Assembly: GCF_003330845.1 (NCBI RefSeq)
Contig: NZ_CP026121.1
Span: 6,243,501-6,307,500 of the forward strand
DNA from: Streptomyces sp. Go-475
GTDB lineage: Bacteria; Actinomycetota; Actinomycetes; Streptomycetales; Streptomycetaceae
Length of the DNA: 64,000 nt
Reading direction: 5' to 3'
Position numbers and translations under genes: made by a program
Part shown: positions 32,326 to 39,523 of the stretch, one piece after another
Position numbering within the stretch: position 1 is the stretch's first letter
How the letters are laid out: each line of letters starts with the position of its first letter
The notes under the pieces: model-generated
What the model saw: only the letters and a program-made list of their open reading frames with translations
The model's database searches: none
What the model was told of the DNA's origin: nothing

Positions 32326-33660
32326 TCAGATGCGGGAGAAGGCCTGCTCGATGATGTCGAGGCCCTCGTTCAGCAGGTCCTCGCCGATCACCAGCGGGGG
32401 CAGGAAGCGGAGCACGTTGCCGTAGGTGCCACAGGTCAGGACCAGCAGCCCCTCGGCGTGGCAGGCCTTGGCAAGTGCGGCGGTCGCCTCCGGATTGGGC
32501 TCCTTGGTGGCGCGGTCCTTGACCAGTTCGATGGCGATCATCGCGCCGCGTCCACGGACGTCTCCGATGACGTCGAACTTCTCCTGCATGGCGGACAGGC
32601 GCGCCTTCATCACGGCCTCGATGTCCTTCGCCCGGGCGTTGAGGTCGAGCTCCTTCATCGTCTCGATGGCGCCGAGCGCGCCGGCGCAGGCGACCGGGTT
32701 GCCGCCGTAGGTGCCGCCCAGGCCGCCGGCGTGCGCGGCGTCCATGATCTCGGCGCGACCGGTCACGGCCGCCAGCGGCAGACCGCCGGCGATGCCCTTG
32801 GCCGTGGTGATCAGGTCGGGGACGATCCCCTCGTCCTCGCACGCGAACCACTGGCCCGTGCGGCAGAAGCCGGACTGGATCTCGTCGGCGACGAAGACGA
32901 TGCCGTGGTCGGAGGCGAACTTCCGGACGGCGGGCAGGAAGCCCTTGGCCGGCTCGATGAAGCCGCCCTCGCCGAGCACCGGCTCGATGATGATCGCGGC
33001 CACGTTCTCGGCGCCGACCTGCTTGCTGATCTGGTCGATCGCCTGGGCGGCGGCCTCGGGGCCCGCGTTCTCCGGGCCGGTCGGCCAGCGGTAGCCGTAC
33101 GCCACCGGCACGCGGTACACCTCGGGCGCGAACGGCCCGAAGCCGTGCTTGTACGGCATGTTCTTCGCGGTGAGCGCCATCGTCAGGTTGGTCCGCCCGT
33201 GGTACCCGTGGTCGAACACGACGACGGCCTGCCGCTTGGTGTACGCCCGCGCGATCTTCACGGCGTTCTCGACGGCCTCGGCGCCCGAGTTGAACAGCGC
33301 GCTCTTCTTGGCGTGGTCACCGGGGGTCAGCTCGGCGAGCGCCTCGGCGACCTCCACGTACCCCTCGTAGGGCGTGACCATGAAACAGGTGTGGGTGAAG
33401 TCGGCGAGCTGCGCGGACGCCCGCCGTACGACGGCCTCGGCGGAGGCGCCGACGGAGGTCACGGCGATGCCCGAGCCGAAGTCGATGAGCCGGTTGCCGT
33501 CGACGTCCTCGATGATGCCGCCGCCCGCACGCGCCGTGAACACGGGCAGCACCGAGCCCACACCCTGCGCGACCGCGGCGGTGCGGCGGGCCTGCAGCTC
33601 CTGCGACTTCGGTCCGGGGATGGCGGTGACGACGCGACGCTCCTGCGGAAGTGCGGTCAT
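32326..33660 (-). CDS. gabT: 4-aminobutyrate aminotransferase
   Basis: A 444-residue PLP class III transaminase: ALFNSGAEAVENAVKIAR (phosphate and substrate binding), FVADEIQSGFCRTG (Asp to the pyridine ring), the Schiff-base lysine in LITTAKGIAGGLPLAA and GGTYGGNPVAC. This is the GabT pattern, converting GABA and 2-oxoglutarate to succinate semialdehyde and glutamate. ATG 33660 has AGGAG 7 bases upstream. It continues the polyamine route: putrescine to GABA upstream, and a dehydrogenase for the semialdehyde at 37961. The ATPase gene is divergent. Confidence 0.92.
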   Translation of the reverse strand: MTALPQERRVVTAIPGPKSQELQARRTAAVAQGVGSVLPVFTARAGGGIIEDVDGNRLIDFGSGIAVTSVGASAEAVVRRASAQLADFTHTCFMVTPYEGYVEVAEALAELTPGDHAKKSALFNSGAEAVENAVKIARAYTKRQAVVVFDHGYHGRTNLTMALTAKNMPYKHGFGPFAPEVYRVPVAYGYRWPTGPENAGPEAAAQAIDQISKQVGAENVAAIIIEPVLGEGGFIEPAKGFLPAVRKFASDHGIVFVADEIQSGFCRTGQWFACEDEGIVPDLITTAKGIAGGLPLAAVTGRAEIMDAAHAGGLGGTYGGNPVACAGALGAIETMKELDLNARAKDIEAVMKARLSAMQEKFDVIGDVRGRGAMIAIELVKDRATKEPNPEATAALAKACHAEGLLVLTCGTYGNVLRFLPPLVIGEDLLNEGLDIIEQAFSRI

Positions 33661-33838
33661 GCGGGGCTCCTGGGGTGGTGCGGATGGTGAGGCACGGACG
33701 CTTGGCTTCTTTTCTCGCAGGCTAGGGCGGGGAAAGGGGGGTGGGCATGCTCCATGTGGGCGTTGTCGGCGCGGCGGCTTGTCCGGGGTGGACATGGCGG
33801 TCTGGTGGGCTGCTGCCCACGACCCGGCCGTGTAAGCG

Positions 33839-33867
33839 GTGAACTCCCCATGGGAGGGCGTTAGATT
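33839..33867 (+). promoter_or_regulatory. Promoter giving an almost leaderless transcript for the ATPase gene
   Basis: GTGAAC (33839-33844), 17 bases, TAGATT (33862-33867). Transcription would begin at about 33874-33877, at or next to ATG 33877, which has no ribosome binding site. Confidence 0.5.
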
Positions 33868-33876
33868 GGCTCGCTG

Positions 33877-36045
33877 ATGGTGGACGGAGCGGCTGGTCAG
33901 GGGGCAAGGGCGATGGACAGCGACGGGACGCAGGAGGCCCGGGGTACGCACGCGCATCCCGTGCCGCGCCCGGGGGGGCCGCCGGAGGTGCCCGCGATGC
34001 CGCCGATGCCGCCCCGGGCACCGGAGGCGCCCCCGCTGCCGGACGGGTCGGCCTTCCTCGCCTGGCTGCGCGCGCCCCGCCCCGACGCGGCGCCGGGCGT
34101 ATGGCGCTTCGGGCACCGGCCGCGGCCCGCGGAGGAGCCCGAAGCGGTCCCCACCCGGCAGCTGCTGAGCGGGGCGCTGATCGCCTTCCTGGTGGGCTGG
34201 CTGATCTGGTCGCTGCTGCAGAACGGCTACCTCGGCAACTGGTGGTGGGTGCCGTTCGACCTGATCGTCCCCGACGCCTGGCGCGGCGCCGACAGCGATC
34301 TCGGCGAGACCGGCACGTTCCTGGTGTACCGGGGGTACGAGCTGCTCGTCGCCCTGGCGATCATGGTCGGAGTGGCCCGGCTCGGCCGCTGGGGCGAGGT
34401 GTGGCGCCGCTTCGTCGCCCCCCGCTTCCGCAGGACGGAGCCCCAGGCCGCGCAACCGGCCCCCGAGGACGACCCGGCCCAGTGGAACGAGCTCCGCGCC
34501 GCCGGTGCCGCCGACGCCGCCGAGCGGCTCGCCGCCGACGCCCGCTCCGGGCTGATGCGGGACGTCGACCACGCCCGGATCCTCCGCGCCTGGCAGGGTG
34601 TGCGCACCGGACGGCACAGCCTGGCCACCTTCAGCGGTGCGGTGCTCAAGGACGGCGCCGCCGCCTGCCTGCACCCCTCCGGAGAGCGCGACCTGCCCGC
34701 CCGGCTGGCCCGGCACGACCTGGTCACCGGGCAGGTCCGGCTCGGGACCACCGTGGACGACGTCCGCAACCCCTACGCCTACCGCGGGGCCGGGCTGGCC
34801 CTCGGCCCCGACCTGCTCGGCACCTCGCTCGTCGCCGTCGGCCCCGCCGGTTCCGGCAAGACCGGTGCCGTCGTCCGGCCGCTCGCCGAGTCGCTGTGTC
34901 TGCACGCGCTCGCCGGGCGGGCCGCCGTGGTCGTCGTCGGGGCGGCCGGGGCGGGGCTCGGGCCGGCCGACGCGTACGACGTCGTCGTACGGATCGGGAA
35001 CCAGGAGTCCGAGTACGACCTCGACCTCTACGGCGGGACCGCCGATCCGGACGAGGCCGCGTCCGTGCTCGCCGAGGCGCTCGTCGGGGATCTCGCCGAT
35101 CCGCACCCGGGCAGTGACAGCCGCCGGTCCACCACCGTCCTCGCGCAGCTGCTCGGACCGTTCCGGGCCGTCCACGGGCGTTTCCCCTCCGTACCGGAGC
35201 TGCGGCAGCTGCTGGACGGGGCGCCGGGGCCGTTCGCCACGCTGCGGCAGGGCCTGCAGGACGCCGGGCAGGACTCGCTGCTGCGGGAGCTCGACGCCCG
35301 GGAGCGGCAGATGGGGCAGCCGGGTGACGTGGGCGGGGTGCTCGCCGACCGGGTCGCGCTGCTCGACCGGCCCGCGTTCGCCGGGTTCTTCGACACCTCC
35401 GGCCGGTCGCGGCCGTTCACGCTCAAGGCCCTCGACCATCCCGTGCGGGTGCGCATCGACCTGCCCGAGCGCGGGCACGCCGACGCCTCCCGGATGCTGG
35501 CGCGGCTGGTGCTCGCCCAGTTCACGGCGAGTGTCGCCGTACGGGAGGACCGGTCGCTGTTCGCCTGCCTGGTGCTCGACGACGCGACCGGCGTGGTCAC
35601 GCCCGAGTCCGTGCGCGGCATCCAGCGGCTGCGGTCCGGCAACGCCGGAGTCGTCCTGACCCTGCGCACCCTGGACGACGTGGCCCGGCCCCTGCGCGGG
35701 CCGCTGCTCGGGGCCACCGGCTGCCGGATGGCGCTGTCGGGCGTCACGCCCTGGGACGGGCAGGATTTCGCCGAGGTGTGGGGCAAGGAGTGGACCGAGG
35801 CCCGGGACGTCACCGACCGGCAGATCATCGCCGAGACCCCGGCGGGCAAGGCCCTGCACGCGGTGCGGCGGGTGATCACCGGCAAGGCGCCGACCGCGCG
35901 GGCGGTGACCGTGCGGCAGGTCGAGCGGGAGCGCTGGTCCGCGTCCGAGCTGGCGCACGGCGTTCCGGCGGGGCACGCGGTGCTGTCGCTGACCAACGTG
36001 AAGGGAGAGCACGCGCCGCCGCTGCTGGTGGACCTCCGGGGCTGA
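33877..36045 (+). CDS. Membrane-associated ATP/GTP-binding protein, TraD/VirD4-like
   Basis: A 722-residue protein with a Pro-rich N-terminus. Two membrane segments lie near residues 95-116 and 150-172. A large cytoplasmic P-loop domain follows, with Walker A GPAGSGKTG near 327 and a Walker B-type LFACLVLDDATG near 570. The ligand-independent layout recalls TraG/TraD coupling ATPases, but no conjugation genes are near and the protein is a common Streptomyces chromosomal feature. ATG 33877 fits a leaderless promoter; ATG 33913, after AAGGG, is an alternative. Function unknown. Confidence 0.72.
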   Translation: MVDGAAGQGARAMDSDGTQEARGTHAHPVPRPGGPPEVPAMPPMPPRAPEAPPLPDGSAFLAWLRAPRPDAAPGVWRFGHRPRPAEEPEAVPTRQLLSGALIAFLVGWLIWSLLQNGYLGNWWWVPFDLIVPDAWRGADSDLGETGTFLVYRGYELLVALAIMVGVARLGRWGEVWRRFVAPRFRRTEPQAAQPAPEDDPAQWNELRAAGAADAAERLAADARSGLMRDVDHARILRAWQGVRTGRHSLATFSGAVLKDGAAACLHPSGERDLPARLARHDLVTGQVRLGTTVDDVRNPYAYRGAGLALGPDLLGTSLVAVGPAGSGKTGAVVRPLAESLCLHALAGRAAVVVVGAAGAGLGPADAYDVVVRIGNQESEYDLDLYGGTADPDEAASVLAEALVGDLADPHPGSDSRRSTTVLAQLLGPFRAVHGRFPSVPELRQLLDGAPGPFATLRQGLQDAGQDSLLRELDARERQMGQPGDVGGVLADRVALLDRPAFAGFFDTSGRSRPFTLKALDHPVRVRIDLPERGHADASRMLARLVLAQFTASVAVREDRSLFACLVLDDATGVVTPESVRGIQRLRSGNAGVVLTLRTLDDVARPLRGPLLGATGCRMALSGVTPWDGQDFAEVWGKEWTEARDVTDRQIIAETPAGKALHAVRRVITGKAPTARAVTVRQVERERWSASELAHGVPAGHAVLSLTNVKGEHAPPLLVDLRG

Positions 36046-36164
36046 CGGCTTCCCGCCGGTGCGGGTACGCGGGGACCGTACGGTGAGGCAGAATCGTCAC
36101 AGGTCGTTCATACGTGGCGGCCAAAAGACCACAGAGATCACACAGTCCTGACGCAGAAGGCCTC

Positions 36165-37838
36165 ATGCCCCCGACGCTCGCCTCGCTCGTCCACCACTCC
36201 GCGCTGAAACTGACCGTGCGAGCGGGCGCGGACCGCCTCGACGTGCCGGTCCGCTGGGCCCACGTGAGCGAGCTCGCCGACCCCGTGCCCTACATGGAGG
36301 GCGGTGAACTGCTGCTGATCACCGCGCTCAAGCTGGACGCCGAGGACCCGGAGGCCATGCGCCGGTACGTGCGGCGGCTGGCCGGGGCCGGAGTGGTCGG
36401 GCTCGGCTTCGCCGTCGGCGTCAACTACGAGGAGATCCCCAAGGCGCTCGTCGACGCGGCCGAGGAGGAGGGTCTGCCCCTGCTGGAAGTACCGCGCCGC
36501 ACCCCGTTCCTCGCCATCAGCAAGGCCGTGTCCGCGGCGATCGCCGCCGACCAGTACCGGGCCGTCACCGCCGGCTTCGCCGCCCAGCGCGAGCTGACCC
36601 GGCAGGCCCAGACCGGCGGCCCGGAGGGGCTGCTGGCCGCGCTCGCCTCGCAGGTCGACGGCTGGGCGGCGCTGTACGACGCCTCGGGAGCCGTCGTCGC
36701 CACGGCACCGGAGTGGGCGGGGCGGCGGGCCGCGCGGCTCACCGGCGACGTGCAGCGGCTGCGGGAGCGGCCCGCGCCCGCCTCGTCGGTGGTCGGCGGG
36801 CCGGAGAACGAGGACCGCGTCGAACTGCACACCATCGGCACCGGCCGGCGCCCCCGGGCGGCCCTCGCCGTCGGCACGGCCGCCGCCCCGGGCACGGCCG
36901 AGCGGTACGCCGTCCACTCCGCCATCGCGCTGCTGACCCTGACCACGGAACGCTCCCGGTCCCTCCAGGCGGCCGAGCAGCGGATCGGCTCGGCGGTGCT
37001 GCGCATGCTGCTGGCCGGGGAGCCGGACCACGCGCGCGCCGTCGCCGGGGACCTGTACGGCGGGCTGCTGGACGCGCCGTTCCGGATGCTGGTCGCCGAG
37101 CGCGTGCCGGTGTCGGCCTCGGCCGCCCTGGCCCGCGCGGAGTCCGGGACGCCCGCCCGGGCCGCGGACCGGCCTTCGGCCGCCGCGCTCGCCGCGGCCG
37201 ACGTGAACGGCGACCCCCTCGCGGCGCTCGCCGACGTCATGGAGTCCGCGGCGGCCCGGGCGGGCGAGGCCGTGCTGGTCGTGCCGGAGGGGGAGCGGCT
37301 GGTGGTGCTCGCCGCGGACGGCGGCGCCGCCGCGGCGGCCTGCGCCGAGTACGCGGCCGCCCTGGAGACGGCCCGGGCCGGCGTCCGCGAGAAGGTGCCC
37401 GGCGGCGAGGAGGACGAACTGGTCGTGGGCCTGTCGGCACCGGCCGGTCCCATCGCCGCGTCCGCCGCGTACAAACAGGCCGAGCAGGCCCTGTCGGTGG
37501 CCCGGCGGCGCGGGCGCGTCCTGGTGGAGCACGAGCAGATGGCGGCCGGATCCGTACTGCCGCTGCTGGCGGACGACGCGGTACGGGCGTTCGCCGACGG
37601 CATGCTGCGCCCCCTGTACGAGCACGACGCCACGGGCCGCGGCGACCTGGTCGCCTCCCTGCGCGCCTGGCTGTCCAAGCACGGCCAGTGGGACGCGGCG
37701 GCGGCCGACCTCGGCGTCCACCGCCACACGCTCCGCTACCGCATGCGCCGCGTCGAGGAGATCCTCGGCCGCTCCCTGGACGACCCGGACGCCCGGATGG
37801 AACTGTGGCTGGCCCTGAAGGCGACCAACACCGACTAG
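36165..37838 (+). CDS. PucR family transcriptional regulator
   Basis: A 557-residue regulator. The N-terminal PucR domain spans about 5-125 (ADPVPYMEGGELLLITALKL). A central GAF-like/CdaR region carries the Leu and Ala-rich helices. The C-terminal helix-turn-helix (HTH_30) reads DLGVHRHTLRYRMRRVEEILGR at about 510-535. PucR proteins regulate purine, GABA and polyamine catabolism. It is followed directly by a semialdehyde-type dehydrogenase and lies near gabT, so a GABA-related inducer is likely. AGAAGG precedes ATG 36165; the longer frame from 36114 is rejected. Confidence 0.85.
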   Translation: MPPTLASLVHHSALKLTVRAGADRLDVPVRWAHVSELADPVPYMEGGELLLITALKLDAEDPEAMRRYVRRLAGAGVVGLGFAVGVNYEEIPKALVDAAEEEGLPLLEVPRRTPFLAISKAVSAAIAADQYRAVTAGFAAQRELTRQAQTGGPEGLLAALASQVDGWAALYDASGAVVATAPEWAGRRAARLTGDVQRLRERPAPASSVVGGPENEDRVELHTIGTGRRPRAALAVGTAAAPGTAERYAVHSAIALLTLTTERSRSLQAAEQRIGSAVLRMLLAGEPDHARAVAGDLYGGLLDAPFRMLVAERVPVSASAALARAESGTPARAADRPSAAALAAADVNGDPLAALADVMESAAARAGEAVLVVPEGERLVVLAADGGAAAAACAEYAAALETARAGVREKVPGGEEDELVVGLSAPAGPIAASAAYKQAEQALSVARRRGRVLVEHEQMAAGSVLPLLADDAVRAFADGMLRPLYEHDATGRGDLVASLRAWLSKHGQWDAAAADLGVHRHTLRYRMRRVEEILGRSLDDPDARMELWLALKATNTD

Positions 37839-37884
37839 CCAAACCGTAGTGCCCCCGGCCGTCACTGCTACACCCCGGACAAAC

Positions 37885-37950
37885 GCCCTTCGGCCACTCC
37901 GCCCCTACCGTTGGTCCCGTAGCAGTGGATCACCCCCAACGCCGAAGGGC
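37885..37950 (+). promoter_or_regulatory. Long-range inverted repeat overlapping the dehydrogenase ribosome binding site
   Basis: GCCCTTCGGC (37885-37894) and GCCGAAGGGC (37941-37950) are perfect 10-base arms 46 bases apart. The right arm contains the GAAGG ribosome binding site of ATG 37961. It could act as an RNA switch or as paired operator half-sites for the PucR protein. Confidence 0.5.
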
Positions 37951-37960
37951 CGGAACGAAC

Positions 37961-39406
37961 ATGACCTCCACCCACGCCTTCTGGCTCGCCGGCCGCCAGG
38001 CCACCGGCGAGGACACCTTCGACGTCAGCTCCCCGTGGGACGGGCGGCTCGTGGGCACGGTGAGTGTGCCGACGGACGCGCAGGTCGAGGAGGCCGTGGC
38101 CGCCGCGTACGCCGTGCGGGACGAGTTCGCCGCCACCCCGGCCCACGTGCGGGCCGCCGCCCTCGACCACGTCAGCAAGCGCCTGGTCGAGCGCACCGAG
38201 GAGATCGCGCGGCTGATCTCCGCCGAGAACGGCAAGCCGATCAAGTGGGCGCGCGGCGAGGTGGGGCGTGCCGTGTCCGTGTTCCGGTTCGCGGCCGAGG
38301 AGGCCCGGCGGTTCAACGGCGGTGAGGCCCAGCGCCTCGACACCGACCTCGGCGGACAGGGGCGGCTCGCCCTCACGCGCCGCTTCCCCAAGGGCGCCGT
38401 GCTCGGCATCGCGCCCTTCAACTTCCCGCTGAACCTGTGCGCCCACAAGGTCGCCCCGGCCATCGCCGCCGGCGCCCCGATCATCCTGAAGCCGGCCCCG
38501 GCGACCCCGCTGTCCGGCCTGATCATCGGCGAGCTGCTGGCCGAGACCGAGCTGCCCGCGGGTTCCTGGAGCATCCTGCCGGTCGCCAACGACAAGATGC
38601 CCGCCCTGGTGCGGGACGAGCGCCTGCCCGTGATCTCCTTCACCGGCTCCGAGAAGGTCGGCTACGCGATCATGGACTCGGTGCCGCGCAAGCACTGCAC
38701 CCTGGAGCTGGGCGGCAACGGCGCGGCCGTCGTCCTCGCCGACTGGGCGAGCGACGAGGACCTGGACCGGGCGGCGAACCGCATCGCCACCTTCTCCAAC
38801 TACCAGGGCGGCCAGTCCTGCATCTCCGTCCAGCGGGTCATCGCCGACGCCTCCGTCTACGACCGGCTGCTGCCGCGCCTCGTCGCCGCTGTCGAGGCCC
38901 AGGTCACCGGCGACCCGAGCGACGACGCCACCGACGTCGGCCCGCTGGTCAGCGAGGACGCCGCCAAGCGCGTCGAGGCGTGGGTGCAGGAGGCCGTGGA
39001 CGCCGGCGCCCAGCTGCTCACCGGCGGCAAGCGCGACGGCGCCTCCTACGCGCCGACCGTGCTGGCCGAGGTCCCGGCCGACGTGACGATCTCCTGCGAG
39101 GAGGTCTTCGGGCCCGTCCTCACCGTGCAGAAGGCGGACGGCGAGGCCGAGGCCTTCGCCGCCGTCAACGACTCCAAGTACGGCCTCCAGGCGGGCGTGT
39201 TCACCCACGACCTGCAGACCGCCTTCCGCGCCCATCGGGCCCTGGAGGTCGGTGGTGTCGTCATCGGCGACGTGCCGTCCTACCGCGCCGACCAGATGCC
39301 CTACGGCGGCGTCAAGCAGTCCGGCGTGGGGCGCGAGGGCGTGCGGTTCGCCATGGAGGACTACACCTACGAGCGCGTGATGGTCCTCACCGGCATCACC
39401 CTCTAG
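37961..39406 (+). CDS. Aldehyde dehydrogenase, succinate-semialdehyde-type role proposed
   Basis: A 481-residue NAD(P)-dependent dehydrogenase. It shows PFNFPLNLCAHKVAPA and KPAPATPLSG (cofactor), FTGSEKVGY, general base in LELGGNGAA, catalytic Cys in YQGGQSCISVQR, and the end YGGVKQSGVGREG. It is a different subgroup from the two aminobutyraldehyde-type paralogues, closer to lactaldehyde/succinate-semialdehyde enzymes. Beside gabT and a PucR regulator it plausibly completes GABA degradation to succinate. The start ATG 37961 lies within a possible RNA switch. Substrate is inferred. Confidence 0.85.
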   Translation: MTSTHAFWLAGRQATGEDTFDVSSPWDGRLVGTVSVPTDAQVEEAVAAAYAVRDEFAATPAHVRAAALDHVSKRLVERTEEIARLISAENGKPIKWARGEVGRAVSVFRFAAEEARRFNGGEAQRLDTDLGGQGRLALTRRFPKGAVLGIAPFNFPLNLCAHKVAPAIAAGAPIILKPAPATPLSGLIIGELLAETELPAGSWSILPVANDKMPALVRDERLPVISFTGSEKVGYAIMDSVPRKHCTLELGGNGAAVVLADWASDEDLDRAANRIATFSNYQGGQSCISVQRVIADASVYDRLLPRLVAAVEAQVTGDPSDDATDVGPLVSEDAAKRVEAWVQEAVDAGAQLLTGGKRDGASYAPTVLAEVPADVTISCEEVFGPVLTVQKADGEAEAFAAVNDSKYGLQAGVFTHDLQTAFRAHRALEVGGVVIGDVPSYRADQMPYGGVKQSGVGREGVRFAMEDYTYERVMVLTGITL

Positions 39407-39426
39407 CCGCCTCTAGACCCCTCTAG
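39400..39426 (+). repeat. Three CCTCTAG copies at exactly 10-base spacing, stops in all three frames
   Basis: CCTCTAG begins at 39400, 39410 and 39420. The first TAG (39404) ends the dehydrogenase, and the others at 39414 and 39424 fall in the two remaining frames. Confidence 0.9.
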
Positions 39427-39430
39427 CTTA

Positions 39431-39445
39431 TGGGAACCATTTTCA
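39431..39445. promoter_or_regulatory. Zur-like box
   Basis: TGGGAACCATTTTCA matches the streptomycete Zur palindrome TGAAAATGATTTTCA at 11 of 15 positions and lies in a locally AT-rich tract. CATATAG just after it could contain a -10. No gene starts nearby on either strand. Confidence 0.4.
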
Positions 39446-39457
39446 TATAGGCTCTGC

Positions 39458-39499
39458 GAAGAGGCCCGGCACCGATGCCTTCCGGTGCCGGGCCTCTTC
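39458..39499. terminator. Strong bidirectional terminator
   Basis: Perfect 17-bp arms (39458-39474 and 39483-39499) with an 8-nt loop and a following CTTCTTT run. It separates the dehydrogenase from the convergent GH3 gene. Confidence 0.92.
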
Positions 39500-39523
39500 T
39501 TTACGCCGGCCTGCTCCGGACCC

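Noticed and set aside
33661..36012. Long N-terminal extension of the gabT frame
   Set aside because: It is the reverse frame of the ATPase gene; gabT starts at 33660 with AGGAG and normal length.
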